From assembly GCA_949130495.1 (NCBI GenBank), contig CASBWL010000053.1, positions 1,712,144 through 1,776,143 on the forward strand: a stretch of 64,000 nucleotides of DNA. The letters are read 5' to 3'. This document shows positions 36,290 to 46,684 of the stretch, one piece after another. A program made the position numbers and the translations under genes. Numbering within the stretch: position 1 is the first letter of the stretch; each line of letters starts with the position of its first letter. The notes under the pieces were generated by a model, which had not been told where the DNA came from, made no database searches, and saw only the letters and a program-made list of their open reading frames with translations. Source of the DNA: Sambucus nigra. Its lineage: Eukaryota > Streptophyta > Magnoliopsida > Dipsacales > Adoxaceae.

Positions 36290-38919
36290 TGTGAAACCCC
36301 ACTTATTAAAATAAGATGTGGCCAACTAGCTACTCCAATAAAAACATGAGTCTCAAACAGTTCATTCTTAGCATCACTGTCGCATAAATAATAATACGAG
36401 ACAACCAACAAATATTTTGAAAACGGATGTCATATATAATTTTGCAAATTGGATAAAAGAAATTTCCATCAATTAGTTTATAACAAAAGGTTGATATATA
36501 TATATATATATAATAGTTTAACGACATTTCTACAAAATATAACCGAATAAGCTGTCAGTTAACAGACTGAATACAAAAGATTACACCAAGTATGTCAATA
36601 TGCAAGAATACCAAACTTTGGCAACACGCCCGAATATATAGACGGATCATAGCTAGAGTTGTCAAAAGAAATGATACGTCTACTACAACAATCCTACAAC
36701 ATCCGCAAAAATGTCGTAGCTCCTTGACACTAGTAAGGAAGGTCAAAGTGGGCGCCCATGTGGTGGATCACCTAAACATATATAAGAACCGCAAAAGAAG
36801 AAAAAATATAAACGGATCAGGGTCCAATTTGATATGATATACATGCGAATAAAAGGCATGACAATTATGAATGTTACTTTCATAAACAAATAAGATTCGC
36901 TCTGCATTCAAGGAATTATCCTCACCTCTCTTCTAAGTGAACATCCTAACGTGTACATTTCATGTTAAGTTAAACTACCCATCTACTTAATAGGATCAAC
37001 CTAACTATATTCCGCATGCCAAGTTTACCAATTGAAATTGATTTAAGGAAATTGTGAACCAACTTTAATTAGCTATGGTCCCTAATGATTATTGACTTGA
37101 GAATATATATATATATATATTCGAAAGTCAATAATCATTAAGGACCATAGGAAATTAAAGTTGGCTCACAGTTTCCTTAAATCAATTAATCATTCGTGTG
37201 AAATACCATTTCAGTGAGAATAGTTACAATCATAGTAATAACAGTTCTAAGACCATCCTTCCGGGAGTCACCCCACTGGATGCGCCTCTAAATATTATCA
37301 TCTTCTAGGGACTATTACCAAGACCACCTGGGTATCCTAAATCACAACGCGTACGAAGCGTCCATATACTTTCAATAGTCAGTCATAACCATACCTAGAA
37401 CTACCTCACTTCGAAGAATACAATCATACAATGTAACCACTGGTATCATGGCCTGAGAACTATACTCTCCCTACATTACTAGCTTGGGGATTCACCTCTA
37501 ACGCGTACTTCCCTTATGATAGCATTTAGAGAGGTATGTGTAAATGTGCCATATTACAAACTATATTAAGTTAAACATACGATCCTTAAATTCTGAAACC
37601 ATATGTACATACAAGTTTGGCTATAAGAGATAATTATTATCATTCTAGCCCTGCCCGAAGGTCCGTCACACACTACCCGACCCTACACTAGTCCTACTCT
37701 CATTTACTAGACGAAATGAGACATTATACCCTTATAAATAGTCCTCAAAATAAGCTCGAACACTACCCTTCTATCCTAGAGTACCTCTCTCCTTATGTGA
37801 GGTCATATTACTTCTCAATACATCCTAAGAGAAGGTTCTTAAGCCTTAAACCCAAAATAAAAAGAGTAGAAAGAAAATCCCATTTTGGGATAAAAATAGA
37901 GTACCTGTTGATCGGCCCCTGACCCTTGGTCGACCGCGTGTTTGGAAATTGCGCTACGAGCCAACCAGTAGGCTTTTCCCCTTAGGCTCAGTCGATCGGC
38001 AGCTTCGGTGCATTCGACCAGTCATACCAGATAATTAGGCGAACCCCCATTTTTGTTACAAAACCTAAATCTCCAACTATTCTTCTTCCCTCTACACCAA
38101 CTATCAATAACAAATATTATCAACAATCATTTCTATATGATCACCTAACAATATATAACACTCAAATCATATCTAACTTACATAGGTAAAGATTTGAACA
38201 ACAAACTCAATCAAAACCCTAAATGGGTTAAATCCTAAGAATAATAACTAATCACACCATTTATTCAACATAATCAAAATGTAGTGCAAGTATGTTAACT
38301 TGCCTCAAGATTGTATCCTCGGATTTCTCTTCGTTGTTACGATTTCAAGCACAAACCAACAAATCTCTTCTCTTTCTCCTATTTCTTTCAAGCTCTCACT
38401 TCGCTCTAACTTCTAGGTTTAGAAAATGCACAAATGAGATATAAATGATCTTGCAAGACTTTAATACCCAAATGCATTAAGTCTAACATTAAATACCACT
38501 ACATACATAAAATGACTCGTAACTTCTATTTAAGTCATAAATAGACAGAAAGTACCCCTGGAACCCAAAAACAACCTTGGCACTTATTTTGACTATCGCG
38601 ACCCTTCCCGGACTAACCGTGTCCTCTAAACTGACATCCTGGATATTGTTCATAATTTTCTATTCCGACTTCATATTAACATTTTAATAATAACTCTAAT
38701 GGAATATAAATAATAACCGTCATTTTAAAGCCCAATGACTTAACATAACATAATATTACACTATTTACATTCACCAAATGGTAAATATGCAATACTCATA
38801 AATATTAACTCTTAAATTACTTAAATTAATATTTACTTCAACTTCTCATTTAGTTTAAATAATTAATCCATACGGACAATTAATATGGAAATAAATGTTG
38901 AAAAGTAAGGGGTATTACA
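36290..38919 (-). repeat. Tekay 3' LTR (2.63 kb)
   Basis: Plus-strand reading TGTGAAACCCC...GGGGTATTACA. It matches 43757-46451 end to end with many substitutions and a few indels. It carries the 63-bp inverted repeat at 37036-37187 and the TCGACC/CGATCG cluster near 37908-38028. Confidence 0.9.
37036..37187. repeat. 63-bp-arm hairpin around an AT core in the Tekay 3' LTR
   Basis: Left arm 37036-37098 (AATTGATTTAAGGAAA...ATTATTGACTT) and right arm 37125-37187 are near-perfect reverse complements, with a 26-base spacer mostly (AT)n. In the other LTR the left arm is missing and the AT core has grown to about 80 bp (44575-44657). Confidence 0.9.
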
Positions 38920-38931
38920 TACTCCCCCCTT
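38920..38931 (-). other. Tekay polypurine tract
   Basis: On the minus strand AAGGGGGGAGTA directly precedes the 3' LTR start TGTAATACCCC. Confidence 0.85.
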
Positions 38932-39009
38932 ACAAAGGAATTTTGCCCTCAAAATTTAGGCGTACCTAGTAAAAAAGAGGTGTGGGTAATTTTCTCAGAT
39001 ATCGTCCTC

Positions 39010-40338
39010 TCATTCCCAAGTTGATTCCTCAGCATTGTGGTGTCCCCACTGGACCCGAACCAAGGGCACCACCTTCGATATTAATCTATGCTCTCCGTGG
39101 TTTAAAATGGTAAACGGGTGTTCCTCATATGAAATATCGGGTTGTAGATCGATGTCTTCCAATGGAACATGCCAATAACCTCCCTCACATATTTTATACT
39201 TCTTTAAAGATGAAACATGGAATACATCATGAATTTTATGTAGCTGTTCTGACAAAGCAAGTTGATATGCTACGGGGCCTACCTTTGCAATAAAGGGAAA
39301 ATGACCTACATAGCGTGGCGCCAGTTTTCCTTTCTTCCCGAATCGCATCACGCTTTTCATTAGGGACACCCTCACTAGAACTTGATCCCCTACTTCCAAT
39401 ACTACATGCCTCCGATTTGTATCGGCATAGATCTTTTGGCGATCCTTTGCAATCCGTATGCGATTTTGAATTAGCTCAATCTTCGAAGAGGTGTCGTGGA
39501 TAATTTCAAGCCCAACAAGCTTATTATATCCTACTTCCAACCGACAAGTAGTCGATCGACATGGTCGGCCATACAATGCCTCATAGGGTGCCATACCTAT
39601 CGTAAACTGGTACGAATTATTGTATGAAAATTCGACCAACAGAAGGTATTGCTCCCATCCTCCTTTAAAATCAAGTATGCACATGTGAAGCATATTTTCC
39701 AACATTTGGTTGACCCACTTCGTTTGCCCATCGGTTTGAGGATGGTATGATGTACTCAATCGCAATTCAGTCCCCTTTGCCTCTTGGAAACTTCGCCAAA
39801 AATGGGATACAAAATTTTTTTCTCGATCTGACACAATATTGATAGGCACCCCTTGAAGTTTCACAATTTCAGTAATGAAGACCTGGGCATAACGCGCGGT
39901 ATTGTAATACATCCTTACCGGTAGGAAGTGTGCCGATTTAGTTAAACGATCAATAATTACCCAAATAGAATCATGGCCTATTTGCGACGTCGATAATTCC
40001 GTGATAAAATCCATTGAGGTACTCTCCCATTTCCACACCGATATTTCCAACGGTTGCTACAATCCGGTCGACCGCTGATGGTCCACTTTTACTAATTGAC
40101 AAGTGGCGCATTGAGAGACAAATTAAAAAATGTCCCTTTTTATTCCCGCCCACCAATATTGACGATGTATGTCTTGAAACATTTTGTCCCAACTTGAATG
40201 TACAGCAAATCTTGAACCATGGGATTCCTTCATGACAACACGTCTCAAGTCTCCCTCGTCCGGGACTATAAGTCTTCCATGGAAATGTAACCCACCCTCA
40301 GAACTAATAGAGTAGGACTCCGCTCCCCCAGTCAGCAA
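39010..40338 (-). pseudogene. Tekay integrase with C-terminal chromodomain
   Basis: The zinc-binding part (40338-40123: ESHGSRFAVHSSWDKMFQDI, YWWAGIKRDI) precedes a long open block at 40050-39010. That block has WESTSMDFITELS (first Asp), NIVSDREKNFVSHFW (second Asp), and SYHPQTDGQTKWVNQMLE, where the catalytic Glu of GQTER is Lys (codon 39718-39720). It continues with the GPF-type tail (RYVGHFPFIAKVG), VFHVSSLKKY, and a chromodomain (ISYEEHPFTILN, VPLVRVQWGHHNAEESTWE), which ends at a stop just short of the usual REDD...YPHLF tail. Chromodomains steer chromoviruses to marked heterochromatin. The enzyme is inactive. Confidence 0.9.
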
Positions 40339-40353
40339 TTGACGTACCCGGTC

Positions 40354-41058
40354 TTAACATTCTTTATCCCCTCCTTGTGCTTTTATGAATCGCATCGCGA
40401 TGGTAGGCGTAATGATCAAAACCGACATGCATGCTCTAGCTACCGCATCATCTTGGCCGAGTTCTTTCCATTTGTCTTTCCACACCTTCGCTAGTTGTCC
40501 CACGGGCCTTCGACTCAGTGCGTCAGCTACCATATTTTCCTGTCCCGGGTGATAGTGAATATCGAATTCATAGTCCTTTACGAACTCCAACCACCGTCGT
40601 TGCCCCATATTTAGATCTTTTTGCGAGAACAAATATTGTAGTGACTTTTGGTCCGTGAATAGACTAAATTTTTTACCCAGGAGGTAGTGACTCCAAATCT
40701 TCAAGGCAAACACCACTGCGACAAGCTCAAAATCGTGAGTGCGATAATTCTTTTCATGGGGCTTAAGATTAGGAGATGCGTATGCAATGGCCCTATGCTC
40801 TTGCTGTAACACACCCCTTATTTTTTATAGATAAGCGTCCGTGAAGACCAAATAGTCTACTCTCGATTTTAGTAATGAGAGTACAGGGGCAGAAGTTAAT
40901 TTATCCTTCAGCTCATCAAAAGCTAGCTGACAGGAGTCATGACAAAAAAATCGTACTCCCTTCCGGGTCAAGTTCGTTAAAGGGCTAACAATTTTGGAGA
41001 ATCCCTTAATGAAACAGCAATAATATCCCACCAAACCCAGAAAGCTACGGATCTCCAT
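40354..41058 (-). pseudogene. Tekay RNase H
   Basis: 41058-40825 holds IRSFLGLVGYYCCFIKGFSK and the start of RNase H (YLVFTDAYL). 40812-40354 holds RAIAYASPNLKPHEKNYRTH, FALKIWSHYLLGKKFSLFTD, DLNMGQRRWLEFVKDYEFDI and NMVADALSRR. The two pieces are separated by a stop and small loss near 40815-40825, where DASxxGLGxVL should be. DHKSL reads DQKSL. Confidence 0.9.
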
Positions 41059-41099
41059 TAGCGTCGTGGGCTAATACCATTCCCTCACCACTTCAACCT

Positions 41100-41885
41100 T
41101 GCTCGGATCTACGGAAATACCTTCAGTCGTCACGATATGCCCCAAAAATTGCACTTCCTACAACCAAAAGCCACATTTCTCGAACTTGGCATAAAGCTCA
41201 TGGTCCCGTAGGGTCTGTAGGACCAATCGCAAATGTTTAGCACGATTAGTTTCACTTAAAGAATAAACAAAAATGTCATCAATAAAGACTATCACAAACT
41301 GGTCTGGAAAATCCCAAAATACTCGATTCATGAGGTCCATAAATACCGCAGGAGCATTGGTTAGTCCAATAGGCATAACCAAAAACTCATAGGACCCATA
41401 CCTGGTCAAGAATGCAGTTTTCGACACGTCTTGCTCTCTGATCTGCAACTGGTGGTAACTTGTCCTCAAATATATTTTGGAGAAGTACGATGCTCCTCTT
41501 AATTGATCAAAAAAATAATCTATTCGAGGTAACGGGTATTAATTCTGATGGTTACCTTATTCAATTCGCGGTAGTCGACACATAATTGGAGGGAACCATC
41601 TCGTTTTCTTACGAATAGTACAGGGGCACCCCGTGGCCACATACTATGCCAAATGAACCCCTGTCCCAACAGTTATTGAATTTGATCTCTTAGCTCCCTT
41701 ATTTCTAACGAAGCCATACGGTATGGAGCCCGCGCAATAGTCCTGGTTTCCGGCGCTAAGTCAATTACGAACTTAATCTCACGACTTGGAGGTAAGTTGG
41801 GGACCTCTTGAAAGACATCTTCAACTTCTCTTACAACGGGAATCGAGTCTAAGGAAATAACTATTTCTTGTAAGGGTCTCCTCCT
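41100..41885 (-). pseudogene. Tekay reverse transcriptase
   Basis: The open block 41469-41158 has [36 protein letters not shown] and an intact catalytic box [10 protein letters not shown] (about 41270-41295), then [11 protein letters not shown]. The N-terminal fingers (WGHx[10 protein letters not shown], counterparts near 41550-41640) are present but shifted in frame with stops. Confidence 0.88.
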
Positions 41886-42480
41886 TCATAAAATACAAGT
41901 GGGTGGTTCAACCTCCCTCTGGAAGAGGCATAGCCACCAAGAACATTTTTTTCCATGGGATGGAAAAACTATACTCCTCCCATAATAGTTAACCATGGCC
42001 CGGTAATTCACTACCCAATCCATTCCCAAGATGACATCATACCCGACCATATCCAGGATCAGCAAATCGACCTCAACACGTAATCTACCAAGGTCTATTC
42101 TTACCCATTTACAAATAAAAAGTATAAGTGATCCATCTCCCATAGAAGACTCTACACTAATAAAAGTACTTTTGGCAGACTTAAATAATCCCGTCGAAAG
42201 AGAAAATTGCCTAGCAATAAATGAGTGTGTGGTGCTAGTGTCAAATAACACTCAACCACAAACCCCTGTATGGTAAACTTACCCTCAATAGCTGGTGGTG
42301 CTAACGGTGCTAGAGGAAACAAAGAATCTTGGATATTGTACATATCTCCAAACTGAAGTTGTCCCTATTATAATGGGATGACTGGAATATGTGCTAAAGG
42401 TTGTTCTTGTGCTTGCGAATTCTGAGGGACTCCTTGTAACTGCCCCTTGTTCAACTGTGGACAAGCTCTCTTCATGTGAC
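41886..42480 (-). pseudogene. Tekay protease
   Basis: 42251-41886 reads LFDTSTTHSFIARQFSLSTG, ILDMVGYDVILGMDWVVNYR. The active-site triad DT/SG appears as DTS, which should inactivate it. A frame change separates it from the gag zinc-knuckle region above 42460. Confidence 0.88.
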
Positions 42481-43574
42481 ATGTCTCACTGCATTGAAAA
42501 TAATGGACTGTAAAACCCTTCAGATGTCGACCTCAGTTGTTGTTTCGAAACTGCCCGTACCTTAGCCCTTCAAGCCTCAAACCCCATTATTCCCTATGCC
42601 AGCTTGGCTCGGTTGGCCCAACTACTGTTGTTGTTGAGGACCCTGGCCGTGCATAAAAACCCCTCCTCTAAATTTGAAACCCCTAAAGCGTTATTTTTTA
42701 TCCAAGTCCCTCTGCTGGAGGTCCCGTTTCTTCTGTTTATTCCTAGACTGCTGTGGTGGTGGTAGTGATCCACCAGTGCCATTCCTTCCTTATTTATAGA
42801 GTGACGAGAGTCTCCTATCTTCTTACTCACCTTTAAGTGAAGGAGGTGATTCTAGAAATGAAATAAAGCTTCATTCATCACATCGCCAAAAGTTTGCAAA
42901 TACGTTTTTCTCAACAGATGTTGCCTTATCCACCAACTCAAACCCCCAAAAAGTTTTAAAATCTTTCTTTCTTCTAGATTTACCTCGTCTGGCACAAAAT
43001 TTTTCAAACGGGTAAATTCTTCTTTATATTCCACCACTATTCTCTCCCCTTGAATCACATCATGTATCTTCCTCCTCATCTCCTTCTAGATTATTGGAGG
43101 AAAGTACTTACGATCAAACAAGGTCCAGAATTTTGAGATCGTCATCATATCCCTCTATTTTGGAGTGGTCACCAGCTCCCACCATTGGAGAGATGCTCCC
43201 ACGAGTTTAAAAGTGGCAAGAATCTATTTCCTCTCCTCACTACATTCCACCATTCGAAGATGGCATTGATCATCCTTCTTCCATTGATTTGCAACAATCA
43301 CATTAGTGCCACCCTGAAATTCTGGAAGGTGACCTTTCAGGAAGGATTCTCTAACTCTTTCCTATGCAGAAGGTCCCATATGGTCTTGATCCACCGGTGC
43401 TACCGATTGTCGAGCTTGGTAAAATTGTTGCGCCATAGCGGTCATTATAGAGTTTACAGCCCGGGCCATAATATTAGCCACCTCCTTCGCATTTATAGTG
43501 TCGTGTGGTGATGGGGTCTCGACATCATCTTCTACTCGATTTATCCTTGCCGGGAGACCTCGTCTAGGCGACAT
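42481..43574 (-). pseudogene. Tekay gag
   Basis: The start MSPRRGLPARINRVEDD at 43574 fits the short basic N-terminus of this group. Then LQWWELVTTPK, stop, SKFWTLFDRKYFPPII, stop, and 43079-42852 with QGERIVVEYKEEFTRLKNFV and EERKILKLFGGLSWWIRQHL. The zinc knuckle near 42462-42505 reads YFQCSETCHMKRACP: the first Cys of CCHC is Tyr and the usual Gly before His is Cys. Several in-frame stops. Confidence 0.85.
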
Positions 43575-43742
43575 CTGAGATAAAAATAAACTGACTCAAT
43601 ATACAGTTAAAATAATTTATCCTTACAGGAAAATAGTAAATGCAGATAAGCAAAACAGTCCTAATAATAGGGCTCTACATCAAAGATCACTACGATAGAA
43701 TGTTATAAGGCCGCATAGATCCTAAGGACTCTAGAACCTAAT

Positions 43743-43754
43743 GCTCTGATACAA
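43743..43754 (-). other. Tekay primer binding site (initiator tRNA-Met type)
   Basis: The minus strand reads TTGTATCAGAGC next to the 5' LTR, one base from the common TGGTATCAGAGC complementary to initiator tRNA-Met. Confidence 0.85.
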
Positions 43755-43953
43755 TTTGTGACACCCCGCTTATTAAAATAAGAAGTGGCCAGCCACCTAC
43801 TCCAATAAAAGCAAGAGTCTGAAACGGTCCACTCTTAGCATCACTGTCGCATAAATAATAATACGAGACAACCACAAAATATTTAAAAAATGGATGTCAT
43901 ATATTTGCAAATAGGATAAAAGAAATTTCCATCAATCAGTTTATAACAAAAGG

Positions 43954-43954
43954 T

Positions 43955-44051
<97 letters not shown>
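43954..44051. repeat. (TA)n microsatellite in the Tekay 5' LTR
   Basis: About 49 uninterrupted TA units. The matching site in the 3' LTR has about 10. Confidence 0.95.
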
Positions 44052-44052
<1 letters not shown>

Positions 44053-44574
44053 CAGTTTAATATCATTTCTACAAAATATAACCGAATAAGCAGTCGATTA
44101 ATAGACTGAATACAAAAGATTACACCAAGTATGACAGTATGCACGAATACTAAACTTGGGCAACACGCCCGAATATACAGACAAAGCATAGCTAGATTTG
44201 TCAAAAGAAATGATACGTCTTCTACAAAAATCCTACAAAATCTGCAAAAATGTCGTAGCTCCTTGACACTAGGAAGGAAGGTCAAAACGGGCGCCCATGC
44301 AGTGGAGCACCTAAACATATATAAGAACCACACGAGAAGAAGAAATATAAACGAGACAGGGTCCGGTTTGATATGATATACATGTGAATAAAAGGCTTGA
44401 CAATTATGAATTCTACTTTCATAAACAAATTAAATTCTCTCTTCATTCAAGGAATTTTCCTCACCTCTCTTATAAGTGCACATCCTAACGTGTACAATTC
44501 ATGTTAAGTTAAACTACCCATCTAATTAATAGAAGCAACCTAACTATATTCCGCATGCCAAGTTTACCAACTGA

Positions 44575-44657
<83 letters not shown>
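44575..44657. repeat. (TA)n microsatellite in the Tekay 5' LTR
   Basis: About 41 uninterrupted TA units, replacing the left arm of the hairpin found in the 3' LTR. Confidence 0.95.
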
Positions 44658-44659
<2 letters not shown>

Positions 44660-46451
44660 CATTAGGGACCATGGGCAATTAAAGTTGGTTCAGAGTTTCC
44701 TTAAATCAATTAATAATTCGTGTGAAATACCATTTCAGTAAGAACAGTTACAATCATAGTAATAACAGTTCTAAGACTATCTTTCTGAGAGTCACCCCAC
44801 TAGATGAACCTGTAAATATTATCATCTTCCATGTCCTATAACCAAGACCACCTGGGTATCCTAAATTGCAACGCGTGTGAAGCGGCCGTATACCTTAGAT
44901 ATTGAGTCATAACCATACCCGGAATTACCTCACTTCGAATAATACAATCATATAATGTAACCACCTGTGTCATGGCCTGAGAACTATACTCTTCCTGCAT
45001 TACTAGCCAGGAGATTCATCTCTAACGCATACTTCCCTTATGATAGCATTTAGAGAGGTATGTTTAAATGTTCCATAGTTACCAACAATATTAAGTTACA
45101 CATACGGTCCTTAAATTATGAAACCATATGTACACACAAGTTTGGCTACAAGAGATAATTATTATCATTCTACACCCCCTCCCCCCGAAGGTTCGTCACA
45201 TACTACCCGACCACACACTAGTCCTACTCTCGTTTACTAGACAAAATGAGACATTATACCCTTATAAATAGTCCTCCAAATAATCCCGGACACTCCCGTT
45301 CTATCCTAGAGTACCTCTCTCCTTTTGCTAAATCATATTACTTCTCAATACATCCTAAGACAAGGTTCCTAAGCCTTAAACCCAAAAGAAAAAGAGTAGA
45401 AAGAAAATCCCATTATTGGGCTAAAAATAGAGTACCGGTCGACCGACCCCTGACCCCCGATCGACTGCGTGTTTGGAAATTGACCTATGAGCCAACCAGT
45501 AGGCTTTTCCCCTTAGTCCCGGTCGACCGGCGGCTTGGACACGGTCGATCGGTCATACCAGATAATTCGGCCAACCCCCATTTTTCTTACAAAACCTAAA
45601 TGTCCAACTCTTCTTATTCCCTCTACACCAACTATCAGTAATAAATATTATCAACAATCATTTCTATATGATCACCTAACAATAAATAACACTCAAATCA
45701 TATCTAACATATATAGGTGTAGATTTGAACAACAAACTCAATCAAAACCCTAAATGGGTTAAATCCTAAGAAGAATAACTAATCAAACCATTTATTCAAC
45801 ATAATCAAAAAGTATTGCAAATATGTTAACTTGCCTCAAGATTGTAGCCTCGGATTTCTCTTCATTGTTACGATTTCAAGCTCAAACCAATAAATCTCTT
45901 ATCTTTCTCCTCTTTCTCTCAAGCTCTCATTTCTCTCTAACTTCTAGGTTTAAAAAATGCACAAATGAGATATAAATGCTCTTGCAGGACTGAAATACCA
46001 AAATGCCTTAAGTCTAACATTAAATACCACTACATTCTTAAAATGACTCGTAACTTCTATTTAAGTCATAAATAGCCAGAAAGTACCCCGGGAACCCAAA
46101 AATAACCCTGGCACTTATTTTCACTATCTCGACCCTTCTCGGACTAATCGTGCCCTCCGAACTGACATCCGGGATATTTTTCATAATTTTCTATTCCAAC
46201 ATCATATGAAAATTTGAATAATAACTCGAATGGAATATAAATCATAACCGGCATTTAAAATCCCAACGACTTAACATAACATAATATTACATTATTTACA
46301 TTCGCGAAATGATAAATATGCAATACTCATAAATATTAACTCTTAAATTACTTAAATTAATATTTACTTGAATTTCCCATTTAGTTTAAATAATTAATCC
46401 ATATGGATAATTTAATATAGAAATAAATGCTCAAAAGTAAGGGGTATTACG

Positions 46452-46511
46452 ATCTCCTCCATATCTTCTTTATCGGGATCCTCATGGCCAACCCCAACTA
46501 ATTGGCTACTC
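46452..46511 (-). pseudogene. Unrecognised gene relic, exon upstream of the Tekay insertion
   Basis: On the minus strand AACTTTTTCAG (a good 3' splice acceptor) is followed by an open stretch reading RSSQLVGVGHEDPDKEDMEE up to the Tekay insertion. Collapsing the GAGAT/GAGGT target duplication gives MEE-VLKLDVSNN in one frame, continuous with the relic at 36284. Sequence 46512-46640 upstream is T-rich and intron-like. Confidence 0.5.
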
Positions 46512-46684
46512 CTCTGAAAAAGTTCACTTTAAGTAGTAGAAAATATAACCTTCCCATAGTTAAGCTGATATGAATATGGCATTGCATAAGTAAGGAATGA
46601 AAAAGGTTGCACAAAACTAAACAACATCATCACTAGAAAAAGGAGATATTTTATTGAAATTGTAAAGGGTATTACAAGGAAAGC

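Larger units (their letters stand above)
36290..46451 (-). mobile_element. Tekay/Del chromovirus (Ty3), full structure, degenerate
   Basis: About 10.2 kb on the minus strand: 5' LTR 43757-46451, initiator-Met primer site 43743-43754, gag, PR, RT, RH, IN with chromodomain, polypurine tract at 38920-38931, 3' LTR 36290-38919. The target duplication ACCTC (36285-36289) / ATCTC (46452-46456) matches 4/5. The domain order and a chromodomain after the integrase identify the chromovirus group. Stops and frameshifts break the polyprotein into about seven pieces. Confidence 0.92.
43757..46451 (-). repeat. Tekay 5' LTR (2.70 kb)
   Basis: Plus-strand reading TGTGACACCCC...GGGGTATTACG. The final A of the terminus is G here. 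It contains two long TA microsatellites (43954-44051 and 44575-44657); the partner LTR has a short TA run (36495-36514) at the first site and the 63-bp hairpin at the second. Confidence 0.9.

Noticed and set aside
46632..46650. CACTAGAAAAAGG as the missing left terminus of the CACTA element
   Set aside because: It matches the right terminus CACTATAACAGAA poorly, no AAT target duplication is present, and no Tat sequence flanks it.
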